Shown here in pieces: positions 1-7,725 of a DNA stretch of 64,000 bases. The notes under the pieces were generated by a model, which was given only the letters and a program-made list of their open reading frames with translations, ran no database searches and was not told the DNA's origin. Location of the stretch: the NCBI GenBank assembly GCA_044344715.1, contig JBIJCI010000001.1, forward strand, positions 1 to 64,000. The letters are read 5' to 3'. How positions within the stretch are numbered: position 1 is the stretch's first letter; every line of letters begins with the position of its first letter. Source of the DNA: F1-60-MAGs027 sp044344715. GTDB lineage: Bacteria; Actinomycetota; Acidimicrobiia; Acidimicrobiales; Ilumatobacteraceae. The position numbers were made by a program, and so were the translations under genes.

Positions 1-21
1 TGTGTCACCCCCCCACACAAA

Positions 22-43
22 CCCCCCCCCCCCCCCCCCCCCC
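22..43. repeat. 22-base poly-C homopolymer
   Basis: Twenty-two consecutive C residues, preceded by a second shorter C run (8-14) lying between the complementary pentamers tgtgt (1-5) and acaca (15-19). It lies about 80 bases upstream of the first LuxR-type gene. Because it is at the extreme edge of the window, it may be a sequencing or assembly end artefact; if real, it could be a slippage-prone tract. Confidence 0.6.
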
Positions 44-58
44 GAAAGTACTTTCGTC
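43..58 (+). promoter_or_regulatory. Palindrome and motif shared with the second LuxR gene
   Basis: CGAAAGTACTTTCG (43-56) is a perfect 14-base palindrome. Its right part, AGTACTTTCGTC (47-58), matches 11 of 12 bases of AGTACTATCGTC at 3607-3618, upstream of the paralogous regulator and at a similar distance from its start (76 versus 71 bases). It may be an operator or promoter element common to both paralogs; this is inference from conservation only. Confidence 0.4.
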
Positions 59-122
59 TACTCCGTTACTCATTACCTTTCTCGCAGTCACCGCCCATGT
101 CTGCTTCGAAACCACGCTCCTG

Positions 123-827
123 ATGCCGGGGGCCGTACGGGTGGCGATTGACTCGCTGGTCGCCGGCGCCTGCCCCGATCTCGTCATGCCGGCTCGGGAC
201 AGCGTGAACACGGTGTCCATCGCGGTGTTTGCTGCCTTCGACTCCCCCAGTGCCATTTCAGAAAGCCTGGCGGCGCACCAGCCCGACGTCATCGTGGTCG
301 ACCGAGCCTGGCTGGTGGCCGCGGCCCTGCTCGAGTCCTTGGCGAAGCTCAGCGGCGTGCCCAAGGCTCGACGGGTGATCGGCAGCATGGCAGTTGACGA
401 CGTCCTGAAGATTCAGACCGCCCACCGCGGCATGTTCGACGTTGTCGACCTCTCCGTACCGCTCGACGAATGTCTCGGCACCCTGCGCCGAATCAACTCG
501 GGAGTGTCATCGCTGTTGACCGACGAGCTATGGCGTCGCGTGCCGCGACCCCCGAAGTTTGCGGACATCACCGACGCCCCCCATGACGCACTCGATTTCG
601 CGATCCTCGAACTCGTCTGCATCGGCTATCGGGACCACGACATCGCCGAGACGCTCCACTACTCGGTGCAGGCGGTGAAGAACCGCATCGGGAACATGCT
701 CAAGCGATCGGGGGTCGCCAACCGCACCCAACTCGCCTGGCAGTTCACCAATCAACTACTCACTAAGCGCATGATGGAGAACATGCAACACTCGGCCGAT
801 GCCCCGAGAATCTCCGGTGGGAACTAG
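123..827 (+). CDS. LuxR-type response-regulator-like transcription factor (paralog 1)
   Basis: A 234-residue cytoplasmic DNA-binding protein. The C-terminal segment (about residues 160-215) is a LuxR/GerE helix-turn-helix: an acidic start, DIAETLHYSVQAVKNRIGNM as the recognition unit, then a TQLAW tail. The N-terminal 130 residues resemble a receiver-like fold but I see no confident phospho-acceptor. It is clearly paralogous to the gene at 3678-4424 (shared AHRG..VDL and VKNRI..ML.RSG..NRTQLAW blocks). The start is uncertain: reading upstream in frame, VCFET resembles the paralog's VSVET, but no standard start codon lies there. Target genes are unknown; the Mg-type ATPase between the two paralogs is the obvious candidate. 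Confidence 0.8.
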   Translation: MPGAVRVAIDSLVAGACPDLVMPARDSVNTVSIAVFAAFDSPSAISESLAAHQPDVIVVDRAWLVAAALLESLAKLSGVPKARRVIGSMAVDDVLKIQTAHRGMFDVVDLSVPLDECLGTLRRINSGVSSLLTDELWRRVPRPPKFADITDAPHDALDFAILELVCIGYRDHDIAETLHYSVQAVKNRIGNMLKRSGVANRTQLAWQFTNQLLTKRMMENMQHSADAPRISGGN

Positions 828-848
828 CGTCCTCCAGCGGTTCGAATC

Positions 849-986
849 ATGCGGGTCATCGGAGCATTCGTCGACAAGGTCGTCGGTGAGCTGGTTGCTG
901 AATGGACGGCCGAGCTCGGCGGGGTCGAGTTCGGCGGTGCCGCGGTGGCGGCCGTGGACCACACCATCACGATCGCCCTTCGGTGA
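849..986 (+). CDS. Possible 45-residue small protein
   Basis: This short reading frame runs from ATG at 849 to TGA and fills the gap between the first LuxR gene and the convergent ATPase gene, overlapping the latter's 3' end by 20 bases. The product begins MRVIGAFVDKVVGEL and is amphipathic, with a Gly/Ala/Val-rich middle. No convincing ribosome-binding site is visible. It may be chance in GC-rich DNA. Confidence 0.2.
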   Translation: MRVIGAFVDKVVGELVAEWTAELGGVEFGGAAVAAVDHTITIALR

Positions 987-3555
987 GATGCGCAAAGCGC
1001 GACTTGAACGCCTCGCTCACGACGACGTACCCCGCGGTCACCGCCGCGAGAGCCAGCGCTACCCGGAGGGGCAACCCGACGAGACCCAGGTCGTCGGCGA
1101 CCGACGAATACGGAAGTGCCACCGCTACAGCCGCGGCCAGGAGCGACGACGCCAGTAGCGCCGGACCGGGGCGACTCCTCCAGACGCGCCGGCTCGTGCG
1201 CAGCATCAGGAGCGCAGCCAGCTCGGTGAGCATCGACTCGACGAACCATCCGCTCCGCAGGAGTTCCGCCTCGGCGGCGAAACCCATCCGCAATACGCCG
1301 AACGTGAACAGGTCGAACACCGTGCTCGTTAGACCGAACACGAGCATGAAGGAACGGACACGCCCGATCTCCCACCGGCACGGCAGCCGAGTCAGTTCCT
1401 CGTCGACATCGTCACCGGCGATGGTCAGTCCGGGGATGTCGGAAAGGAAGTTGAGCAGTAGTACCTGCAACGGGAGCATCGGCAGGAACGGAAGGAACAA
1501 CGTCGCCGCCGCGAGCGACACCATGTTGCCGAAGTTCGCACTGGTCGTGACGTGGACGTACTTCTGGGTGTTGACGAAGATCCGCCTGCCACGCTTGATT
1601 CCCTCGGCGAGGACTCCGAGATCCTTGGTGAGCAGTACGAGGTCTGCGGTCTGCTTTGCAACGTCGACCGCGCTATCAACCGAGATTCCGACGTCGGCTG
1701 CGTGCAGGGCGGGCGAATCGTTGATCCCGTCCCCCAGGAATCCGACCGTATGTCCGCCGCGCGAGTAAGCCCGTACGATTCGCCCCTTCTGAATGGGGTC
1801 GACCTCCGAGAACACGTGCGTGCGCTCGACGAGACCGACGAGTTCCTGGTCGGATGCCGCGGCGACATCACTTCCCGTTGCGGCCCGCCCTGCCTCGAGA
1901 CCCACCTGTGATGCGACGAATGCGGCGGCGAGTCGGTTGTCGCCCGTGATTATCCGAACGGAGACTCCCATCGCAGCGAGCGCTTCGATTGCGTGTCGGG
2001 CACCGGGTTTCGGAGGGTCGGCGAAGCCGAGGAATCCGACGAACGTTAGCCCGTGCTCATCATCCTGGGTCGGGGTGCGTGCCGTCCCCGCATCGATACC
2101 GTCGGCGTCGAAGGACTTGTAGGCCACACCGAGCAACCGGAGGCCGGAGCCCGACAATCGTTCGAACGTTCGCATCACCCCTGCACGCGCCGCCTCGACC
2201 GGTAGTACCGAACCCCTGCTCTCGACGAATGAGCAACGTTCGAACAACGACTCGAACGCCCCCTTCGTCACGAGGTGCGACCCGTTCTCGGATGCCAACA
2301 ACACCGACATTCTCTTGCGGACGAAGTCGAACGGTACCTCGCCATTGAACGTCCACGACCCGGACGACGACGCAACGGCGTCGAGGATTGCATCGTCGAG
2401 CGGGTTCGGGAACCCACGCTGGTAACGCGCCGTCAGCCACGCCCACTGCAGTACCCGTGGATCTGGATACCCGGACGGGTCGAGGCCGTCCCGTACCGCG
2501 ACGGAGCCCAGGGTGATCGTGCCCGTCTTGTCGGTGCACAGGATGTCCAGACCCCCCACGTCTTCGATGGCGTCGAGTCGCTTCACGATCACCTTGCTCT
2601 TCGCCATCGCTTGCGCACCGCGGGACAGCCCGACGGTCACGATCGCGGGCAGCATCTGGGGCATGAGCCCGACGGCGAGTGCCAACGAGAAGAGGATCGA
2701 ATCACCCACCGGCCTCCCGAATGCAAGGTTCACGAGGCAGATCGCGGTGACGAGAACCAGCGTCGTACGCATCAACATCAATCCGAAGGCGGTGACGCCC
2801 CGTTCAAACGCCGTGGGAAGGTGCTGCGACGCGACGGCGTCGCTGATCCGGCCGAACTCCGTGTCGGTGCCGGTTCGTGTCACGAGTACGTGGCCCTCAC
2901 CGCTCGCCACGTAGCTACCGAGATGCACCATGTTGGTTCGCTCAGCGAGGGACACCCGTGACCCGAGGATGCCCGGGGTCTTGCTGCGCGGAAAGGCCTC
3001 GCCGGTGAGGGCCGATTCGTCGACGCGTAGCTGGTTGGCCCGCAGCACCCTGCCGTCCCCCGGCACCACGTCCCCGGAGCGCAACACCACCACATCGCCC
3101 GGCACCACCTCTGCGAGTCCGACCTCGCGCTCGCGACCCCCCCGAAGAACGTCGGCGTGAACGCTCACCGTTCCGAGCAACGTCTGCACGGCACGCACCG
3201 CACCGCGCTCCTGCAGGAAACCCAGGAGTGCGCTGATCCCGACGATCATGAGAACGATCAGCGACTGCGACATCTCGCCGAGCACTGCCGACACCACCGA
3301 GACGCCGAGCAGGATCAGTGTGACCGGACTCACGAACTGTCGCAGCACGAGGCGCAACCCGGTCGCATGCACGATGCCGATCGACCTCGGTGCGCGGCGG
3401 TACTTCTCCACCGCCGACGATTCGGTGAGTCCGATCGGGCAGGAGCCGAGTCGCTCGAACAGTACTTGCTCGGATTCCGACCACTCGAGGCCGGAAACGA
3501 CGTTCAACGGTGTGACACTCGATTCGGACGTTATAAATATAAACGTACGGTGCAC
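967..3555 (-). CDS. Magnesium-translocating-type P-type ATPase (MgtA-like)
   Basis: Membrane cation pump of P-type class IIIB, expected to import Mg2+ using ATP. In 862 residues it shows the actuator TGEA loop (about 184-187), the phosphorylation site DKTGT with Asp342, the hinge GDGINDSPAL, and six C-terminal membrane segments. The M4 segment reads GLMPQMLPAIV, where E. coli MgtA has PEMLP, so the ligand-region Glu is Gln here. The GTG start at 3555 is doubtful: the first codons lie in an AT-rich TTTATATTTATAAC stretch that looks like a -10 region on this strand, and a TTG at 3507 could be the true start. Flanked by two paralogous LuxR regulators, one divergent, suggesting local control. Confidence 0.88.
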   Translation of the reverse strand: MHRTFIFITSESSVTPLNVVSGLEWSESEQVLFERLGSCPIGLTESSAVEKYRRAPRSIGIVHATGLRLVLRQFVSPVTLILLGVSVVSAVLGEMSQSLIVLMIVGISALLGFLQERGAVRAVQTLLGTVSVHADVLRGGREREVGLAEVVPGDVVVLRSGDVVPGDGRVLRANQLRVDESALTGEAFPRSKTPGILGSRVSLAERTNMVHLGSYVASGEGHVLVTRTGTDTEFGRISDAVASQHLPTAFERGVTAFGLMLMRTTLVLVTAICLVNLAFGRPVGDSILFSLALAVGLMPQMLPAIVTVGLSRGAQAMAKSKVIVKRLDAIEDVGGLDILCTDKTGTITLGSVAVRDGLDPSGYPDPRVLQWAWLTARYQRGFPNPLDDAILDAVASSSGSWTFNGEVPFDFVRKRMSVLLASENGSHLVTKGAFESLFERCSFVESRGSVLPVEAARAGVMRTFERLSGSGLRLLGVAYKSFDADGIDAGTARTPTQDDEHGLTFVGFLGFADPPKPGARHAIEALAAMGVSVRIITGDNRLAAAFVASQVGLEAGRAATGSDVAAASDQELVGLVERTHVFSEVDPIQKGRIVRAYSRGGHTVGFLGDGINDSPALHAADVGISVDSAVDVAKQTADLVLLTKDLGVLAEGIKRGRRIFVNTQKYVHVTTSANFGNMVSLAAATLFLPFLPMLPLQVLLLNFLSDIPGLTIAGDDVDEELTRLPCRWEIGRVRSFMLVFGLTSTVFDLFTFGVLRMGFAAEAELLRSGWFVESMLTELAALLMLRTSRRVWRSRPGPALLASSLLAAAVAVALPYSSVADDLGLVGLPLRVALALAAVTAGYVVVSEAFKSRFAHLTEGRS

Positions 3556-3606
3556 TCGTGCCCCTAGGATGAAGCTTCCCTACCGACCTGCCGGTCTGAT
3601 CGCGTG

Positions 3607-3618
3607 AGTACTATCGTC
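3607..3618 (+). promoter_or_regulatory. Motif shared upstream of both LuxR paralogs
   Basis: AGTACTATCGTC differs at one base from the motif at 47-58. It lies in the divergent region between the Mg-type ATPase and the second LuxR gene, 71 bases before the preferred ATG of the latter. Function inferred only. Confidence 0.4.
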
Positions 3619-3636
3619 CATCTGCCGCACATCCGA

Positions 3637-3678
3637 TAGGTACGTTCGTTTACGTGCCGAGCGAACGGGGTGTACCTA
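3637..3678. promoter_or_regulatory. Interrupted inverted repeat before the second LuxR gene
   Basis: TAGGTAC (3637-3643) and GTTCG (3644-3648) are matched by CGAAC (3662-3666) and GTACCTA (3672-3678). Twelve bases per arm pair perfectly if the extra GGGGT (3667-3671) is bulged. The right arm ends at the preferred ATG. This could be an autoregulatory operator or an RNA hairpin around the start codon. Confidence 0.4.
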
Positions 3679-4424
3679 TGGTCGTATCCGTGGAGACCGT
3701 GAGCACGCGCGTGTGCAATGTACTGATCGATCGATTGGTCGACATCGAGCGACCCGATCTCCGCAGCGCCCTCGTACGGCATCACCGGGGCTGTCGAATC
3801 GGGGTCTTCGACTTCCTCTCCGCGCCGATCTCCCTGACCGAAGCCAGTAAACAACTGAGGCCCGATCTCGTGGTGGTTGCCAACGTGTGGCTCTACCTGA
3901 CCCCGCTCCTCGATCGCATCATGCTTCTGGCCGATTGCCAATCGGCCGCGGTCGTCATTGCATCGCGCAACATCGACGACGTATTCAGGGTGCAGGCCGC
4001 ACACCGCGGCTTTTCGAACCATGTCGACCTCAACCAGCCTGCGGACCTCCTCGTCGAACGACTGTTTGCACTCTCCGGCGAGATGGCCGAGCCGTCGGCG
4101 CCAGGCCTCTGGGGCAGCGTTCCCCTCCCTGCGATGAGCACGAAAGGCATCGAGATCGCGCGCGACGCCATCGATCGGGAGATCCTCGACCTCGTGAGCG
4201 TCGGCATGCAGGATGCCGACATCGCCGATGTGGTGCACGCGTCGACCCAAACCGTGAAGAACCGAATCAGCGCGATGCTCGAGCGCTCCGGCTACCGAAA
4301 CCGCACCCAGCTGGCCTGGATGCACTCCAGCGCGGAGCTAGCCGAGGCGATGCTCCGCGGACTCTCACCGCAATCCTCGGCCGTCCGCACTACATCCGAC
4401 CGACGACCACACCCGACGAGGTGA
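3678..4424 (+). CDS. LuxR-type transcription factor (paralog 2)
   Basis: Predicted 248-residue regulator with a C-terminal LuxR-type helix-turn-helix (DIADVVHASTQTVKNRISAM, then RSG, NRTQLAW). The N-terminal region (VETVSTRV to RNIDDVFRVQAAHRG) aligns with the first gene of the window throughout, so the pair arose by duplication. I chose ATG at 3678 over GTG at 3654, because GAACGGGG precedes it and the protein then aligns better with its paralog. It is transcribed divergently from the Mg-type ATPase across about 120 bases that contain the shared motif and an inverted repeat. Its 3' end overlaps the convergent DUF5671-like gene by 35 bases. Ligand or signal unknown. Confidence 0.8.
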   Translation: MVVSVETVSTRVCNVLIDRLVDIERPDLRSALVRHHRGCRIGVFDFLSAPISLTEASKQLRPDLVVVANVWLYLTPLLDRIMLLADCQSAAVVIASRNIDDVFRVQAAHRGFSNHVDLNQPADLLVERLFALSGEMAEPSAPGLWGSVPLPAMSTKGIEIARDAIDREILDLVSVGMQDADIADVVHASTQTVKNRISAMLERSGYRNRTQLAWMHSSAELAEAMLRGLSPQSSAVRTTSDRRPHPTR

Positions 4425-6087
4425 GCACCACGGCGGCATCCCCGCCGGCCCGCACGATCCGCGACACCCGCCCCACGACGTCGTCAACCGGCCACGAACC
4501 ATCGCCCGCGACGACCCATTCGAGTTCGACCCCCGGCACCGCGCGGAGCGTTGCTTCGAGCGTCGGGTTGCTCGGCCCCGCAACGACCACACGATGCGGC
4601 CCCGTTCGAGCACCCGACTCCAGTGACGTGTCGCCAGAGCTGCCGGGGTGCTCGCCACGGAAGATCGCGAAGTGGTACCCCGCCACTCCACCCGACGTGA
4701 CCAGCACCGCCAGCGGATATCTGACGGCCCGCAACGTCGAGGAATCGAGCCGGCCGTCGATCATGTCTCGCAGGATGACGTAGACCGTGCCGATCGCGGT
4801 ACCCAATGCCACGAGTCCGCCCACCCCGAGCAACGTCACGAGGTAGACGCGACGGGTGATCGAGTTGCGTTCTTCGGCAGCACGACGACGCAGGGTGGAT
4901 CGCCAGTAGGCGAACCACACCGGCACTCCGACGACGAGGAGCGTGCATGCCAGCAACAGCGTGTTGATTGCCGAGTCACCGCGCAACAGTCGGGCACCCG
5001 TCGAGGCCTCGATGATCGCGACGATGAGAATCACGACACCGAACGACGTGGCCCCCAGCCCACCGGCGGCCATGAGGTGCTCGTACGTTCGGTCAACCTC
5101 GGCACGCGAGCCACCCGGACGCTCCTTCAGCGTGGTGCGGTGGTACCACCAGACCAGTCCCCCGGCGCACAGTCCGCCGACTGCATCGGGCATCGACTGG
5201 AAGTGGGTCCGAGCCACGTCCGACGACGGCGAACCGACCAGCCAGACCACCACCTGGTACCCGACGATCGCCGTCGACGTAATCGCGGTGATGAGCCCCC
5301 CTGCCACGCCGAACAACACCACCGCGAAGCGCCAGGCTTCGCTGCCAGGTTCGCGATTCAGGCCGCGCAGCCACTCCAACACCCAGACCGCTCCACCGAC
5401 CGCGAGGAGCGCAAGGCCGCGATGCAGCGAGCTCGCACCGGGCACGACGACCGCTCCAGCCCCGGCGTCAAAGGCGCGCTGCACGAGCCCCGACACGAGT
5501 TGTCCGAGCGCGACCGCAGACACACCGAGCCCGATCAGGGCGGGGGTCACGTGACGAAGTGCGGTGGGGGCGGCGTGCGTGAGCGCCCGGTCCGTGCGTC
5601 GCACCCCGTACCACGTCGCACCCCAGACGACCAGCTGAGCCAACGCGAAACCGTCGTAGTCCTCGGCCCGCACGACCGCGAGCAATGTCCTGTAACCGCC
5701 GACCATCGCCACGACGAGCGGCACCACCGTTCCCACGGTGACGAAGAGCGACCAGCCGAACGACTGCAGTTCCGTCCGATCCGAGGCGAGTCGCCGACGG
5801 GTCGAGAGCCCGAGCACCACCGCGAGCGGCACGCCGAGCAGCAACATCGCCAGGTTCAGCGCCGCCTGATCCGAATCGTCGGCGACGAGCGCCGCCCCGT
5901 CGACGACCGGACCGATGCTGCCCGCCAATCCGGCCGCGGCAACGAGGACGGCCACCAGCAACGAGAGGTAGAGGAAGAAGAAACGAACCTGCTGTCCGGT
6001 CGACAGCGGTGACTGCTCGCGTCGCGCGCGCCGCACCGCGAAGATCACCAGCGCAAGTACGGCGAGGGGAATCAGTGCTCCGACCAT
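4390..6087 (-). CDS. Multi-pass membrane protein built of repeated TM pairs (DUF5671-like)
   Basis: A 565-residue integral membrane protein. It appears to be made of about six successive units, each two hydrophobic helices with the second ending in an aromatic/Arg-rich cap (for example TRRRLA, WYGVRRTDRA, WVLEWLRGLNRE, WWYHRTTLKE, WFAYWRSTLRRR). This pattern resembles DUF5671 proteins. The last about 90 residues are soluble and mixed alpha/beta (RVVVAGPSNPTLEATLRAVP onward). The ATG at 6087 is preferred over one at 6150 because it falls 5 bases after the upstream gene's stop and directly starts a membrane helix. Function unknown; probably co-transcribed with the small anchored protein at 6093-6539. 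Confidence 0.75.
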   Translation of the reverse strand: MVGALIPLAVLALVIFAVRRARREQSPLSTGQQVRFFFLYLSLLVAVLVAAAGLAGSIGPVVDGAALVADDSDQAALNLAMLLLGVPLAVVLGLSTRRRLASDRTELQSFGWSLFVTVGTVVPLVVAMVGGYRTLLAVVRAEDYDGFALAQLVVWGATWYGVRRTDRALTHAAPTALRHVTPALIGLGVSAVALGQLVSGLVQRAFDAGAGAVVVPGASSLHRGLALLAVGGAVWVLEWLRGLNREPGSEAWRFAVVLFGVAGGLITAITSTAIVGYQVVVWLVGSPSSDVARTHFQSMPDAVGGLCAGGLVWWYHRTTLKERPGGSRAEVDRTYEHLMAAGGLGATSFGVVILIVAIIEASTGARLLRGDSAINTLLLACTLLVVGVPVWFAYWRSTLRRRAAEERNSITRRVYLVTLLGVGGLVALGTAIGTVYVILRDMIDGRLDSSTLRAVRYPLAVLVTSGGVAGYHFAIFRGEHPGSSGDTSLESGARTGPHRVVVAGPSNPTLEATLRAVPGVELEWVVAGDGSWPVDDVVGRVSRIVRAGGDAAVVLTSSGVVVGRM

Positions 6088-6092
6088 CGGAC

Positions 6093-6539
6093 CTACTCGT
6101 CGGACATGGTGCAGTCGAAGAGCGGCCATGGCACGCCCGTCAGCAACCACGAGCCGGACGTCCTCACCAATCGGAGCGTGTGATCCTCGCTGTACACACC
6201 GCCGAGCGGCCCACCGGAGGGGAATTCCACGTCGACCCGCACCCGGGCCCGGTCACCTTCGACCACCGACTCAACCAAACCGATCCGGGCATCGCCGTCG
6301 ATATAGGCGCGGTCGAGATCATCCGCGTCGCACTGGCCAGTCGGGTCGATGAACGATGCAGCGCGGTCGAAATCGCCGTCGAACGTCGCGGTCAGGTACT
6401 GCTGTACGACCCGTTCCGGCGTGCCCTCCTCGTAGGTGGTCACATCCCGACCGATTGCAAAGACCAGCACCACGATCGCCGCCAACGCAACGACCGAAAC
6501 GGCGGCGGCGACCACCATCGTTGGTCGTCGCAAGCCCAC
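6093..6539 (-). CDS. Small membrane-anchored protein, NTF2/DUF4878-like fold possible
   Basis: A 148-residue protein with one N-terminal membrane helix (about residues 8-29) and an extracytoplasmic domain of about 115 residues beginning EEGTPERVVQQYLTATFDGD and ending with a beta-rich segment (RVRVDVEF, HTLRLVR, SWLLTGVPW). The EAVxxYL..FDGDFD.A pattern is typical of NTF2-like/DUF4878 anchored domains, but this is a weak, pattern-level call. It lies immediately upstream of the repeat-built membrane protein with a 5-base gap, so the two may act together at the membrane. Confidence 0.65.
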   Translation of the reverse strand: MGLRRPTMVVAAAVSVVALAAIVVLVFAIGRDVTTYEEGTPERVVQQYLTATFDGDFDRAASFIDPTGQCDADDLDRAYIDGDARIGLVESVVEGDRARVRVDVEFPSGGPLGGVYSEDHTLRLVRTSGSWLLTGVPWPLFDCTMSDE

Positions 6540-6649
6540 GCGCCAACCTTACGTCCGGGTGTTGCAGACGCGTGACGACGTTCGTACCCGGTGCGGTGGG
6601 ATGCCCGTCGGCGGCTACGGCACGACGGCGGTGCAGGTCGTCCCGTCCA

Positions 6650-7717
6650 TCAGTGGCCCCATCGAGGGGGGTTCGTCTCGCCCGGTGTCGCACCGTCCGG
6701 TGGCAGACGTTCCCCACGCGGCAGCGGGAAGTACCGGTGATGCCAGGCCCCGGTCACCTCGTAGATGGCCGTGCCGGACTGTCCGTCGCTCGTCGTCACC
6801 AACATCTCGCTGAGCCCTCCCCCGAGCGAATTCGGTTTGCCCGGGTTGAACGCGTCGTAACGCTGGGCCCAGCGTCCGCTTGCATCAACGTCGATCGACC
6901 TGCCGTTCTCGAGGATGAACGTGACACGACCGGCGAGACCCCGGACGTTCTCGCCGTGCCGCTCGTACGACGTCGGTTGCCCGTCATCGCCGAGCCAGGT
7001 GAGGTCGTGGTGGAACTCCCGGATCGCCACCGGCTCGCCCCCGTCACTCGGCGACAAACAGCCGTCGGTGTACACGCGGGAGCCGTTCGGGAACTCCCAG
7101 CACCACACCGCCAACATGCCCTCCGGAACGTGTATGGCGAGCCACATCCACATCGGGCACCGGGAATGCGTACGGATTCCCCATGAGTGATCGCGCTGCC
7201 CCCACCACCGTTCGATCCTGCGGGTCTCGCCGCCACGGGTGACCGTGCCGTCGAACCAACCGCTCTGGAACATGTGCGACTGATCCCAGACCACCTCACT
7301 ACCGGCCTTCATCGTGCCGCGCCGCAACTGGTAGGGCTGCACTCGTGCGGTGAACGTGACGTCCATGGACACGGGAACCGCGTCTCCGGCATCCACCTGC
7401 AAACGGATGGTCCTGCGCGGCTCGACGACGTCGATGTGCACCGGCCCCACGTTCCAGTCGTCGTGGTCACCGTCGACCCGCCGGGCATGGCGGGCGACGA
7501 TCGGTTCGTCGTCCCAGCGCCCGAGCTGCAACGAATCCATCTCGCAACGCGCGGGGAAATTTGCGAGCGTGAGGATGTACACGTCACCCAGTCGGTCGGT
7601 CGGGTGCATCACGAAGAACAAGCTCTCGCGCCAATCGTGGTGGTGCAACACCGTGTTGCGGAACGGTTCGGGAATCTGGTGGCCGAATCGTTCGTCGGCG
7701 GCGTCGTAGCGGGCCAT
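6650..7717 (-). CDS. CrtC-like / DUF7064-type lipocalin-fold protein
   Basis: A 355-residue soluble protein rich in tryptophans and beta strands. The central QRDHSWGIR and CPMWMWLAIH segments resemble the hydroxyneurosporene-synthase (CrtC)/AttH-like lipocalin fold, classed as DUF7064 in related actinobacterial proteins. Family members are thought to bind or modify hydrophobic substrates; no specific reaction can be assigned here. It starts 8 bases after a phosphotransferase, which is in turn preceded by an acyl-ACP desaturase, all on the minus strand, so a lipid or terpenoid role is plausible inference. Confidence 0.6.
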   Translation of the reverse strand: MARYDAADERFGHQIPEPFRNTVLHHHDWRESLFFVMHPTDRLGDVYILTLANFPARCEMDSLQLGRWDDEPIVARHARRVDGDHDDWNVGPVHIDVVEPRRTIRLQVDAGDAVPVSMDVTFTARVQPYQLRRGTMKAGSEVVWDQSHMFQSGWFDGTVTRGGETRRIERWWGQRDHSWGIRTHSRCPMWMWLAIHVPEGMLAVWCWEFPNGSRVYTDGCLSPSDGGEPVAIREFHHDLTWLGDDGQPTSYERHGENVRGLAGRVTFILENGRSIDVDASGRWAQRYDAFNPGKPNSLGGGLSEMLVTTSDGQSGTAIYEVTGAWHHRYFPLPRGERLPPDGATPGETNPPRWGH

Positions 7718-7725
7718 GACGTACC

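Noticed and set aside
97..123. Short frame from ATG at 97 just before the first LuxR gene
   Set aside because: It stops after eight codons; nothing supports a leader peptide beyond its position.
3556..3677. M-box Mg2+ riboswitch before the P-type ATPase
   Set aside because: The gap is too short and lacks the long conserved stems; on the ATPase strand only an AT-rich promoter-like stretch is seen.
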